Origin: Sphingobacterium bovisgrunnientis
GTDB taxonomy: Bacteria; Bacteroidota; Bacteroidia; Sphingobacteriales; Sphingobacteriaceae
Assembly: GCF_009829085.1 (NCBI RefSeq)
Contig: NZ_WUQY01000035.1
Location: 1 to 33,798, forward strand
Length of the DNA: 33,798 bases
Direction of reading: 5' to 3'
The notes under the pieces were generated by a model. It saw only the letters and a list, made by a program, of their open reading frames with translations. It was not told where the DNA came from and made no database searches. Position numbers and translations under genes: made by a program. Positions 1-7,106 of the stretch are shown in pieces (within the stretch, counting starts at the first letter, position 1; every line of letters starts with the position of its first letter).

Positions 1-52
1 TTTTTCACAAAAAGCTTTCCTAATTAATAAAAGAGGGCAGATTTTTTTACAC

Positions 53-68
53 CCTAAATTTATTTAGG
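53..68. repeat. Small inverted repeat upstream of the cold-shock gene
   Basis: CCTAAAT, a TT spacer and ATTTAGG form a perfect 7-bp inverted repeat, just after a run of seven T (42-48). It could be the tail of a terminator for a gene left of the window, or a regulatory hairpin. Apart from this and the promoter, bases 1-144 hold nothing I can assign. Confidence 0.35.
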
Positions 69-92
69 ACAGCTGTGTAGTGAAATAAATAG

Positions 93-121
93 TTGATTAT
101 CCATTTATTATACTTACCTTG
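93..121 (+). promoter_or_regulatory. Probable promoter of the cold-shock gene
   Basis: TTG at 93-95, a 19-base spacer, then TACCTTG at 115-121. This resembles the Bacteroidota vegetative promoter (TTTG, 19-21 bases, TAnnTTTG) with one T missing from the downstream box. Transcription would begin near 128, giving an A/T-rich leader of less than 20 bases, with no long cold-shock-type 5' leader. Confidence 0.4.
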
Positions 122-144
122 TAGCAATTAATAATAATAACAAT

Positions 145-336
145 ATGAATAACGGAACTGTAAAGTTTTTTAATGAAACTAAAGGATTTGGTTTTATTAC
201 CCCTGATGGCGGTGGCGATGATATCTTTGTACACGTATCAGGTTTAGTTGACCAAGTTCAACAAGGCGACCAAGTAACTTACGATGTTGAGAACGGTCGT
301 AAAGGCATCAATGCCACTAATGTAAGAGTAAACTAA
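145..336 (+). CDS. Cold-shock protein, CspA family
   Basis: A 63-residue single cold-shock domain (OB fold), the normal length for a bacterial Csp. The RNA-binding motifs are visible: [11 protein letters not shown] (RNP1-like, about residues 13-23) and DIFVHVSGL (RNP2-like, about 26-34). The family binds single-stranded RNA and DNA and acts as an RNA chaperone in the cytoplasm. It starts with ATG behind an A/T-rich, structure-free leader and is followed by a strong hairpin terminator, so it is probably a single-gene transcript. The family assignment is firm. Whether this copy is cold-induced or constitutive cannot be told from sequence. Confidence 0.95.
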   Translation: MNNGTVKFFNETKGFGFITPDGGGDDIFVHVSGLVDQVQQGDQVTYDVENGRKGINATNVRVN

Positions 337-358
337 TTTTTATTATACTTATCTTGCA

Positions 359-385
359 AAAGGCGAATCTATCCGATTCGCCTTT
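359..385 (+). terminator. Intrinsic terminator after the cold-shock gene
   Basis: A perfect 11-bp stem AAAGGCGAATC / GATTCGCCTTT with loop TATCC, followed by a T-rich tail (ATTGTTTTAT). It ends the plus-strand cold-shock transcript. Confidence 0.85.
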
Positions 386-436
386 ATTGTTTTATAAGAA
401 ATCTGCAAAAGAAATAATAGATATCATTTTAATAAC

Positions 437-470
437 AAAATCCCTTAACATTTTAATGCTAAGGGATTTT
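437..470 (-). terminator. Terminator of the convergent cold-shock-domain gene
   Basis: Arms AAAATCCCTTA (437-447) and TAAGGGATTTT (460-470) pair perfectly, and CATT/AATG can extend the stem inside. It lies 20 bases past the stop of the minus-strand gene, and the minus-strand 3' side reads ATTTTGTTATT. Placed between two convergent genes, it may work in both directions. Confidence 0.75.
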
Positions 471-490
471 AAATTTATAAAAATATATTT

Positions 491-916
491 TTATAAAACA
501 ATAACTTCTGTTACCTGAAGTCCTTGTTTGCTTGATTGCGATTTGAATTTTACTTTTTGGTCTTGCTGTAAGACAAAACCTAAGATTTTGAAGTTGAAAT
601 AAACGTTTTCTCTCGTTTCGTTGTCACGGATAAAACCATATTGACCAGCTTCGTTATAGAATGATACTTTACCGAATGAATACACATCTTCCACTTCTGG
701 ACGGATTAAGTCTTCTTCTTTGAATTCGTATTTCTTTAAAGGGGGTTTGTCGGAGATATTACCGTTCTCATCTACGTACGCGAACATTTCTTCTAATGCT
801 TTTCCTTTGTCATTAGAATCTTCACGCTGCGCTTTTTTTTCTTCTTTTTCTTTACGTTTTTGTAATTTTTTCTTGGCGATTTCTTTTTTTCTAAATGTTT
901 GTTGGCTTTGACCCAT
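491..916 (-). CDS. Cold-shock-domain-like protein with charged N-terminal extension
   Basis: A 141-residue protein in two parts. Residues 1 to about 50 are extremely rich in Lys, Arg, Glu and Gln (for example KKKLQKRKEKEEKKAQRED), probably a charged helix or disordered tail. Residues about 78-141 resemble a cold-shock OB fold (GKVSFYNEAGQYGFIRDN, then ENVYFNFKILGF) with weakened RNP motifs. Similar proteins are common in Bacteroidota and are assumed to bind nucleic acid, possibly on the ribosome, but I know of no established function. The start is ATG, preceded by a TATCTTTG promoter box about 95 bases upstream. It converges on the canonical cold-shock gene and has its own terminator. Confidence 0.8.
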   Translation of the reverse strand: MGQSQQTFRKKEIAKKKLQKRKEKEEKKAQREDSNDKGKALEEMFAYVDENGNISDKPPLKKYEFKEEDLIRPEVEDVYSFGKVSFYNEAGQYGFIRDNETRENVYFNFKILGFVLQQDQKVKFKSQSSKQGLQVTEVIVL

Positions 917-1010
917 GTATTGCTATTTAATGATTATTATATTGAGAAAAGTCTAACGTATCGACAAGAAATTCTGAGTGGAGAATGTAGGCGAGTTGTG
1001 CGGCTTTTTA

Positions 1011-1018
1011 CAAAGATA
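1011..1018 (-). promoter_or_regulatory. Candidate -7 box for the minus-strand cold-shock-domain gene
   Basis: On the minus strand the bases read TATCTTTG, a perfect match to TAnnTTTG. No clear TTTG is found at the upstream position; GAAA on the plus strand at 1035-1038 (TTTC on the minus strand) is the nearest. The implied 5' leader is roughly 90 bases. Confidence 0.45.
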
Positions 1019-1055
1019 CAAAATTTAAATGAAGGAAAGAAGATAAATCTTATTG

Positions 1056-1063
1056 TAACTTTG
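1056..1063 (+). promoter_or_regulatory. Candidate -7 box for lplA
   Basis: TAACTTTG matches TAnnTTTG and lies 15 bases before the ATG at 1079. There is no good upstream TTTG partner. It supports 1079 rather than any upstream codon as the start of lplA. Confidence 0.4.
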
Positions 1064-1078
1064 TATAAAAATATTCTC

Positions 1079-2062
1079 ATGATAATAATTGAATCACCCT
1101 CGAATGATGCATACTTCAATATCGCATCCGAGGAATATTTGTTAAAACGATTCCCGAGCGAAGAGATTTTATTGCTATATATAAATGCGCCTTCCATCAT
1201 CATAGGGAAATTTCAGAATACGTTGGCTGAAATCAATTTGGATTACGTAAATAAGAATCACATAAAAGTTGTACGTCGGCTCTCTGGTGGCGGGGCGGTA
1301 TATCATGATTTAGGAAATTTGAATTTTTCTTTTCACACTAAAGCGAGTGAAACAGATTTTAGTGATTTTGAAACATTTACTAAGCCTGTCATTCAGCTAT
1401 TAAATAAATTAAATGTTCCGGCAAAATTAGAAGGGCGAAATGATCTATTAGTGGAGGGAAAGAAATTTAGTGGGAATGCCAAAACCATTAAATCCAAAAA
1501 GATGATACAACACGGGACTATATTAATTAATTCGGAGATGTCTGTATTGGCAGATGCATTGAAAGTGAATCCATTAAAATTTATTGATAAGGCTGTAAAA
1601 TCTAATCGTGCCCGTGTGACCAATTTGATTGATTATCTTCCACAGGAGACTACTACCGAATCATTCAAACAACTATTCATTGATGAAATCAAACAAACAA
1701 ATGAAGAGTTTGAAGTTTATAATTTCGACCAAGATGATCTTAGAGCAATTAATCAACTTGTAATTGACAAATATCAAACATGGGATTGGAATTTTGGATC
1801 TTCACCAGACTACAATTTCAAAAAGGCGAATAAAGTTCCAGCAGGATTTATTGAAGTTCATTTAGATGTACATAAAGGTCATATTACTGCTGCCAAAATA
1901 TTTGGTGACTTCTTTGCTTCTAAATCCATCGAAGAATTAGAAAATAAATTGGTAGGCGTAAAGCATGACCAAAATACTCTGTCTGAATTATTTCAATCCA
2001 TTGATCTAAAAACTTACTTTGGTAATGTTTCTGATATTGAGATTTTAGAATTATTTAAGTAG
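1079..2062 (+). CDS. lplA: Lipoate-protein ligase
   Basis: A 327-residue enzyme that activates lipoate with ATP and attaches it to Lys of the lipoyl domains of 2-oxoacid dehydrogenases and glycine cleavage H protein. The N-terminal biotin/lipoate ligase fold carries the family signature RRLSGGGAVYHDLGNLNFSF (about residues 65-84), then GRNDLLVEGKKFSGNA and the HGTIL strand. The C-terminal part (from about residue 250) matches the small LplA accessory domain. The frame is open upstream to 899, but that stretch has no family resemblance and overlaps the divergent gene, so ATG 1079 (product begins MIIIESPSNDAYFNIASEEY) is chosen. It appears to be a single gene, divergent from the cold-shock-domain gene. 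Confidence 0.93.
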   Translation: MIIIESPSNDAYFNIASEEYLLKRFPSEEILLLYINAPSIIIGKFQNTLAEINLDYVNKNHIKVVRRLSGGGAVYHDLGNLNFSFHTKASETDFSDFETFTKPVIQLLNKLNVPAKLEGRNDLLVEGKKFSGNAKTIKSKKMIQHGTILINSEMSVLADALKVNPLKFIDKAVKSNRARVTNLIDYLPQETTTESFKQLFIDEIKQTNEEFEVYNFDQDDLRAINQLVIDKYQTWDWNFGSSPDYNFKKANKVPAGFIEVHLDVHKGHITAAKIFGDFFASKSIEELENKLVGVKHDQNTLSELFQSIDLKTYFGNVSDIEILELFK

Positions 2063-2166
2063 TTGTAAATAGTAAACTGCTGTATATAGTTCTTTTGGTT
2101 TTTTCTTAAATTTTAGTTAAATAAATGATTCTGTATTTTCTTTTATGGAAATAAAACTTATTTTTA

Positions 2167-3434
2167 TTGAACCAATTAATTTTAAAATTTCTAATCATTA
2201 GAAGAATACTATTTGTACTTTTCGTTTTGCCACTGATGGTAGTTGCGCAAGAGAAAGGAATTCAATTTGAATACAATACAAATTGGGAAAAACTAAAAGA
2301 AAAGGCTAAAGCAGAAAATAAACATATTTTTGTGGATTGCTTTACTACATGGTGTGGTCCTTGTACGTGGATGGCAGAAAATGTGTTTGTAAAAGAAGAA
2401 GTCGGTGAATTTTTCAATGCCAATTATGTCAACCTAAAATTACAATTTGATGAAACTGAAAATGATCCAGAAGATGTTAAGTCTTGGTATGATCAAGCCA
2501 AGCGCTTTGCTAAAGATTATGGTGTAAGAGCGTATCCTACTTTTTTAGTTTTTGATCCAATGGTGAATTGGTTCATAAAGTTGTAGGTGGAAATCAACCT
2601 GATCAGTTTATCCAAAGGTTTAAAGATGCGTTAGTGCCTGAGAAGCAATTCATAACATCAAAAAAGAAATTTGAAGAAAATCCACAAAATGTAGAATCAG
2701 CAAAACAGATCTTTAAACTTGCAGCTGATGTGTACGATTTTGAATTAGCGAACAAAGCTTTTAATACCATCTTAGAAAAATCTACACAAGAGGAATTGCT
2801 ACAGCATGATAATATTGGTGGAATAGTTGTTTTAGCTCAAGAGAATCCAGATAGTAAAGCTTTTGATGTAATTTACAATAACCAATCAGCTTTTAGTGAT
2901 TTCTTTAAAAATGTTTATAGAGCGGATATCAATGATTTTTTGGCATATATCCTTTCCAAAAAAGAGATAAGTCCTAAAGTTTCAAACGGGGAAAATATTG
3001 ATTACGACACGTTGGAAAAGCAATTAAATACAAAATACGAAAAAGTTAATTTTTCTAAAACTATTTCTTCTATGAAGCTTAGCAATTATTTGCAAAAAAA
3101 GGATTGGAAAACATTCGTGAATGAATATGATAAAATAGTCAAAACCAACGCGAATATTACTGCTGAAGAGTTAAATGAATATGCTTGGCAAATGTTCGAA
3201 GAATGTAATGACCAAGAAGCTTTGAAAGTAGCTTTAGCATGGAGCAAATTAGCGGTAGAGCGGAATGAAGTAGGTTATATCGTAGATACGTATGCTAATT
3301 TGTTATATAAATTAGGAGATACTAAAAATGCGATACTCTGGCAAGAAAAAGCGGTTTCAATAACTTCTGAAGATAGAAGAGAAGAGCTTCAAACCAATTT
3401 AGACAAAATGAAAAAAGGAATTCCAACTTGGTAA
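2167..3434 (+). pseudogene. Exported thioredoxin-fold protein, interrupted by a -1 frameshift
   Basis: Two overlapping frames make one protein. The first (from 2167) has a hydrophobic signal peptide ending LMVVAQ, then a thioredoxin domain with the active site TTWCGPCTWM and the cis-Pro strand YPTFLVFDP. The second (to 3434) continues with HKVVGGNQPDQF and a helical, TPR-like region of about 270 residues. At 2557-2562 the sequence reads CCAATG; one more A (CCAAATGGTGAA) restores the usual thioredoxin DPNGELVHKVVGG. No ATG opens the signal peptide: TTG 2167 is the furthest-upstream in-frame start I could assign, while ATT 2197 sits exactly where a short MRRILFV-type signal would begin. The intact protein would be a periplasmic thiol-disulfide protein of about 420 residues. 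A true pseudogene and a sequencing error are both possible. Confidence 0.85.
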
Positions 3435-3445
3435 TGAAACAAAAA

Positions 3446-3470
3446 AGCTCCAGTGAATTTCACTGGAGCT
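3446..3470 (-). terminator. Terminator of the TetR/nitroreductase operon, probably bidirectional
   Basis: A perfect 10-bp stem AGCTCCAGTG / CACTGGAGCT with a 5-base loop. On the minus strand it is followed directly by six T (plus-strand A run 3441-3446), so it mainly ends the nitroreductase transcript. It is also 12 bases past the thioredoxin-fold stop on the plus strand. Confidence 0.85.
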
Positions 3471-3489
3471 ATAAATAGAAAATATAAGA

Positions 3490-4122
3490 TTAATTCAAAT
3501 TAATCAAAAAGTCTTCTTTGCTGAAACGTACTTTCTTCATGTTTAAGTTCCAGTCATTTTCTGTGTCACGGTAACCTAAAGCTAAGATAGTAACGGATTT
3601 CAAACCTAATTTTTCTAAGCCTAACAATGCGTCCAAGTCGGCATTAATAAAACCTTCCATTGGTGTTGCATCTACACGTTGTTCCGCTGCAGCAGCAATG
3701 GCAAGACCAAAACCAATGTAAGCTTGGCGTGCAGTATGGTTAAAATGTTGTTCTGGTGTTTGTTTTGAAAAACTTGCCCATAACATATTTTTGTAATCAT
3801 TTGAATAGCCTTCTGGAAGATTTCTTTCACGTTCGCTGAATGAGAAAACTTCGTTTAAATACTCTTCTGTATAACTTTCATGCGCAGCGAATACCAATAA
3901 ATGCGAAGCATCTACGATTTGTGTTTGTCCAAAAGCAATAGGCTGAATTTTAGCTTTCAACTCAGGATCTGTTATTTGAATAACTTTGAAAGGTTGTAAA
4001 CCTGATGAAGTAGGAGCAAGACGAGTTGCTTCGATGATATAATCTACTTTTTCTTGTGCAACTTGCTCACCGTTCATTTTCTTAGTTGCGTATCTCCACT
4101 GTAAGTCTTGTAATAAGCTCAT
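3490..4122 (-). CDS. Nitroreductase family NAD(P)H oxidoreductase (NfsB-like)
   Basis: A 210-residue FMN flavoprotein, close to the usual 217 of NfsB. The family reduces nitroaromatics and quinones with NAD(P)H as a cytoplasmic dimer. Recognisable parts are the N-terminal RYATKKMNG strand/helix, the FMN-phosphate region ATRLAPTSSGLQPFKV (about residues 30-45), DASHLLVFAAH, and the C-terminal TPMEGF and ALGYRDTENDW blocks. ATG 4122 is preferred because the protein then begins MSLLQDLQWRY like its homologues; an upstream in-frame codon would run into the TetR gene. It lies 4 bases after that gene, so the two are one operon. The natural substrate is unknown; a quinone or electrophile sensed by the regulator is a reasonable guess. 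Confidence 0.92.
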   Translation of the reverse strand: MSLLQDLQWRYATKKMNGEQVAQEKVDYIIEATRLAPTSSGLQPFKVIQITDPELKAKIQPIAFGQTQIVDASHLLVFAAHESYTEEYLNEVFSFSERERNLPEGYSNDYKNMLWASFSKQTPEQHFNHTARQAYIGFGLAIAAAAEQRVDATPMEGFINADLDALLGLEKLGLKSVTILALGYRDTENDWNLNMKKVRFSKEDFLINLN

Positions 4123-4126
4123 ATTA

Positions 4127-4726
4127 TTAATTTTGTTTTTGTAATGTATAAATAAATCCTTCCACAGCATCTAAAACTGTTGGAGGTGGTAATTCTGCTA
4201 TTTTTTGATTCGACAATAAATCTATTGCTATAAAACCATGCAACATAGACCAGAATGTTTTCAGTTTTAGGTGTCTATCTGCTTGACTATTATTGCTCGC
4301 TGTTAACACGTTGTCAATTGCATCCAACATAATTTTAGAGCTCGCTTTCATCTCTTCCGAACTGTTTATCGTTTCACACGCTGGAATACCTAAACCAAAC
4401 ATTATACGATAGTATTGTGTGTTTTCAGAAGCAAACTTCCAATACGCTAATGCAATTTGTCTCAAGTGATCAATTTGATCCCTTGCAACATTTTTTGAGG
4501 CACCTAAATCAGTAGCTAATTTGGAAAACCCCTCTTTAGAGAAATATTCTACTATAGCCTCTTTATTTTCAAAGTGCTTATAAATCACAGGAATACTGTA
4601 ATTAATAGCATCTGCTATCTTACGAATTGATAGTGATTGCCAACCTTCTTCTTGAATAATCTTCCAAGATTGGTCTATTATACCTTGCCTTAGTTCTTGA
4701 ATTTCTTTCTCTCTTCTAGATAACAT
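4127..4726 (-). CDS. TetR/AcrR family transcriptional regulator
   Basis: A 199-residue TetR-type repressor. The N-terminal helix-turn-helix is clear: REKEIQELRQGIIDQSWKII, then SLSIRKIADAINYSIPVIYKHFENKEAIVEYF (about residues 29-60). The C-terminal helical domain, with TFWSMLHGFIAIDLL, has the look of the WHG-type TetR ligand domain. ATG 4726 starts the canonical N-terminus. A longer in-frame version to 4795 would add a spurious lipoprotein-like leader and cover the operator. It is first in an operon with the nitroreductase and probably represses its own operon through the palindrome 24 bases upstream. The effector is unknown. Confidence 0.92.
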   Translation of the reverse strand: MLSRREKEIQELRQGIIDQSWKIIQEEGWQSLSIRKIADAINYSIPVIYKHFENKEAIVEYFSKEGFSKLATDLGASKNVARDQIDHLRQIALAYWKFASENTQYYRIMFGLGIPACETINSSEEMKASSKIMLDAIDNVLTASNNSQADRHLKLKTFWSMLHGFIAIDLLSNQKIAELPPPTVLDAVEGFIYTLQKQN

Positions 4727-4749
4727 TTTATTATTGTTAAATATGCAAC

Positions 4750-4768
4750 TTGTTAACAGTGTTAACAA
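4750..4768. promoter_or_regulatory. Probable TetR operator: perfect 19-bp palindrome
   Basis: TTGTTAACAGTGTTAACAA is a perfect inverted repeat (8-bp arms, spacer AGT), 23 bases before the TetR start codon. On the minus strand its outer arm contains TTTTG, and a weak TATTTAAC box follows 22 bases later, so the palindrome would sit in the spacer of the operon's promoter. That is where TetR-family repressors usually bind. The palindrome is seen directly; its role as operator is inferred. Confidence 0.7.
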
Positions 4769-4851
4769 AAGTAACGCTGTTATTTTATTCTCCAAAATAT
4801 TTTAAAAAATCAGACTTTTCGTTGACAAAACAATATTAATATCTGATATTA

Positions 4852-4864
4852 TCGCAGAATGCGA
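4852..4864. repeat. Short inverted repeat upstream of the patatin gene
   Basis: TCGCA-GAA-TGCGA is a perfect 5-bp inverted repeat, 44 bases before the patatin ATG. It is short and may be chance, but its GC content stands out in an A/T-rich spacer. Confidence 0.25.
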
Positions 4865-4908
4865 GAAATAAAATTTATTTTAGGTCTTAATCTTTATAGT
4901 GAAATAAT

Positions 4909-5694
4909 ATGCAAAAAAAAGTCTCTCTGGTCTTAGGTAGTGGTGGTGCACGTGGAGTTACGCAATTGGGTGTTATTAAATGGCTTATCGAAAATGGATT
5001 TGAAATAAATGAAGTCGTAGGTTGTTCTATCGGTGCATTGGTTGGTGCTGCATTTGCTGAAGGCAAAAATGTAGAGCTGGGTGATTGGATGTCTAAACTT
5101 ACAAAGAGAGAGGTTTTTCGTTTAATGGATTTTTCGGATCCACGCTATGGATTTTTGAAAGGACAGCGGGTATTGGCAACCATGCATGATGTATTCGAAG
5201 ACTTGCCAATTGAAAGTATGAAAATTAGGTATACTGCTGTTGCTACAGATTTGACAAATGAAGAAGATGTGGTTTTTCGAACTGGAAGTGTCTACAATGC
5301 AATTCGTGCATCAATCGCAATTCCGGGAGTTTTTAAATCCGTGGTCACCACAGATGGACGATTTTTAGTAGATGGTGGTGTTCTCAATCCTTTGCCAATT
5401 AATTATGTTCAATACAGAGAGAATCTAATTATTGCAGTTAATTTAGATGGAAACAGAGAGCTTTTGTCGCCAATAGCCTATGATAAATTGAATGCTATTA
5501 GCGTGCTACAAGAGTCTTATTTAGCTATGCGAAGAAAATTAACACAGCTGAGTATAGAACTTTATAAGCCTAATTATGTGATAAATGTGCCACATAATAT
5601 TGCAGGTATTTGGGATTTCGATCGTTCGAAATTTTTGATTGAGAAAGGATACGAATTGGCTCAGACTAACTTAGGGCATTTAATAAAAAAGTAA
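4909..5694 (+). CDS. Patatin-like phospholipase (RssA/YlbK type)
   Basis: A 261-residue cytoplasmic patatin-fold acyl hydrolase. All catalytic elements are present: oxyanion loop GSGGARG (residues 10-16), nucleophile elbow GCSIG with Ser40, and the DGG motif with Asp155, giving the Ser-Asp dyad. IPGVF and NPLP blocks typical of bacterial patatins are also present. There is no signal peptide or membrane segment, and the length is normal for the short bacterial subfamily. The family hydrolyses phospholipid or lipid acyl esters; the substrate here is unknown. It is a single gene, divergent from the TetR operon and convergent with hisD, followed by a hairpin terminator. Confidence 0.93.
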   Translation: MQKKVSLVLGSGGARGVTQLGVIKWLIENGFEINEVVGCSIGALVGAAFAEGKNVELGDWMSKLTKREVFRLMDFSDPRYGFLKGQRVLATMHDVFEDLPIESMKIRYTAVATDLTNEEDVVFRTGSVYNAIRASIAIPGVFKSVVTTDGRFLVDGGVLNPLPINYVQYRENLIIAVNLDGNRELLSPIAYDKLNAISVLQESYLAMRRKLTQLSIELYKPNYVINVPHNIAGIWDFDRSKFLIEKGYELAQTNLGHLIKK

Positions 5695-5721
5695 GGGATA
5701 AAAACTATGTTTTAATCCCTT
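5693..5721 (+). terminator. Terminator after the patatin gene
   Basis: The stem AAGGGAT-A-AAAAC pairs with GTTTT-A-ATCCCTT across a TAT loop, with one A/A mismatch. It begins on the stop codon. The 3' side (TTATAATTCT) is only moderately T-rich. Confidence 0.6.
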
Positions 5722-5819
5722 TATAATTCTGTGAAATCCGCTAACTTTTAGCAAATTTTCATTTTGTGTTTCTAATATTATAACGCAGGTGCATTCCCGA
5801 TATTGTGTAAAATAGAAAA

Positions 5820-7106
5820 TTATTTTTTTCTAATCAATACTGCGTTTTTGTGTGCGTGGAGACCTTCTAGCTCTGCTAAAATCTCAACAGTAGATCCAAT
5901 GTGTTGTAAGCCTTCTTCGTTAATCGATTGAAAAGTGATTTTTTTCACAAACGAATCTACCGATACGCCAGAATACGAACGGGCATAGCCTGAAGTTGGT
6001 AAAGTGTGGTTTGTTCCTGATGCATAATCACCTGCACTTTCTGGAGTTAAATGTCCTAGAAATACGGATCCTGCGTTCAATATCAATGAAGTAATTGTCT
6101 GCCAGTGATCGGATTCGATGATTAAATGTTCTGGAGCGTAAATATTCGAAAAGAGCATAGCTGCTTTTAAATCCTGAGTAACTACAGCATATGAATTGTC
6201 TATTGCCTTACGCGCAATTTCTTGACGTGGCAAAACAGCTAACTGCGCTTCCAATTCAGCATTAACATGGTCTACAAAATCAGCTTCTGTTGTGACCAAT
6301 ACTGCTTGACTATCTGCCCCATGTTCAGCTTGTGCCAACAAATCGGCTGCAACATATGCAGGATTGGCTGTATTATCTGCAATCACCAATACTTCCGAAG
6401 GACCAGCAGGCATATCGATACTTACATTGGTCAAACTTTGAATCGTGCTCTTAGCTTTGGTAACAAATTGATTTCCTGGTCCAAATATTTTATCAACTTT
6501 AGGAATACTTGAAGTTCCAAAAGCCATCGCTGCTACAGCTTGCGCACCACCAACCAAATAGATTCGTTCAATCTTCAACAACAACAAACAGTAGGCAACG
6601 AATCCATTGATTTTACCGTTTTTTTGTGGAGGTGAACAAACCACGATTTCTTTGCAGCCCGCGATACGAGCTGGAACACCCAACATCAAAAGGGTAGAAG
6701 GCAATACCGCTGAGCCGCCAGGAATGTACAACCCTACTTTCTCAATAGGACGTACTTCACGCCAACATTTCACACCAGGCATTGTTTCGACAACACGCTC
6801 GCGCTTCAGTTGTGTGCTGTGAAATTTGTGTATATTTTGAAAAGCGATTTCTAAAGCACGTTGTTGATCACGGCTTATGGTAGAAGCTAGTTCTTCAATT
6901 TCTGTTTTATCCAAATACAATTTATCCAGTTGTACTTGGTCAAATTTTGCCGCATAATTTACCAAAGCCGAATCGCCTTGTAGACGTACATCTTCGATAA
7001 TATCGTTTACAATAGATTGAATAGATTGATCGGGATCCGAATTACGTAATACCAATTTGTCTATTTCTGCTGTAGAAAGATCTGCGTATGTATAAGTTTT
7101 TAACAT
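5820..7106 (-). CDS. hisD: Histidinol dehydrogenase
   Basis: A 428-residue zinc enzyme that oxidises L-histidinol to L-histidine with two NAD+ (the last step of the pathway). Family blocks are clear: GLYIPGGSAVLPSTLLMLGVPA, VDKIFGPGNQFVTKAK, IDMPAGPSEVLVIAD, DLLAQAEHGADSQAVLV, YAPEHLII, and the C-terminal GDYASGTNHTLPTSGYAR with the conserved His ligand/base region. It starts ATG and overlaps the hisG stop by one base (TAATG), so it is translationally coupled. It is the last gene before the convergent patatin gene; hisC and hisB, often next in Bacteroidota his operons, are not in the window. Confidence 0.97.
   Translation of the reverse strand: MLKTYTYADLSTAEIDKLVLRNSDPDQSIQSIVNDIIEDVRLQGDSALVNYAAKFDQVQLDKLYLDKTEIEELASTISRDQQRALEIAFQNIHKFHSTQLKRERVVETMPGVKCWREVRPIEKVGLYIPGGSAVLPSTLLMLGVPARIAGCKEIVVCSPPQKNGKINGFVAYCLLLLKIERIYLVGGAQAVAAMAFGTSSIPKVDKIFGPGNQFVTKAKSTIQSLTNVSIDMPAGPSEVLVIADNTANPAYVAADLLAQAEHGADSQAVLVTTEADFVDHVNAELEAQLAVLPRQEIARKAIDNSYAVVTQDLKAAMLFSNIYAPEHLIIESDHWQTITSLILNAGSVFLGHLTPESAGDYASGTNHTLPTSGYARSYSGVSVDSFVKKITFQSINEEGLQHIGSTVEILAELEGLHAHKNAVLIRKK

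Noticed and set aside
899..1078. Upstream extension of lplA
   Set aside because: It has no family resemblance, overlaps the divergent gene's start, and contains promoter boxes. The homologous N-terminus begins at ATG 1079.
4727..4795. N-terminal extension of the TetR gene that looks like a lipoprotein signal (ALLLLTLLTSC)
   Set aside because: A TetR repressor is cytoplasmic, the ATG at 4726 gives the family N-terminus, and the extension covers the palindromic operator. The resemblance is chance.
6267..6822. Plus-strand open frames inside hisD (6267-6512 and 6607-6822)
   Set aside because: They lie antisense to a well-conserved gene and have no start context or domain.
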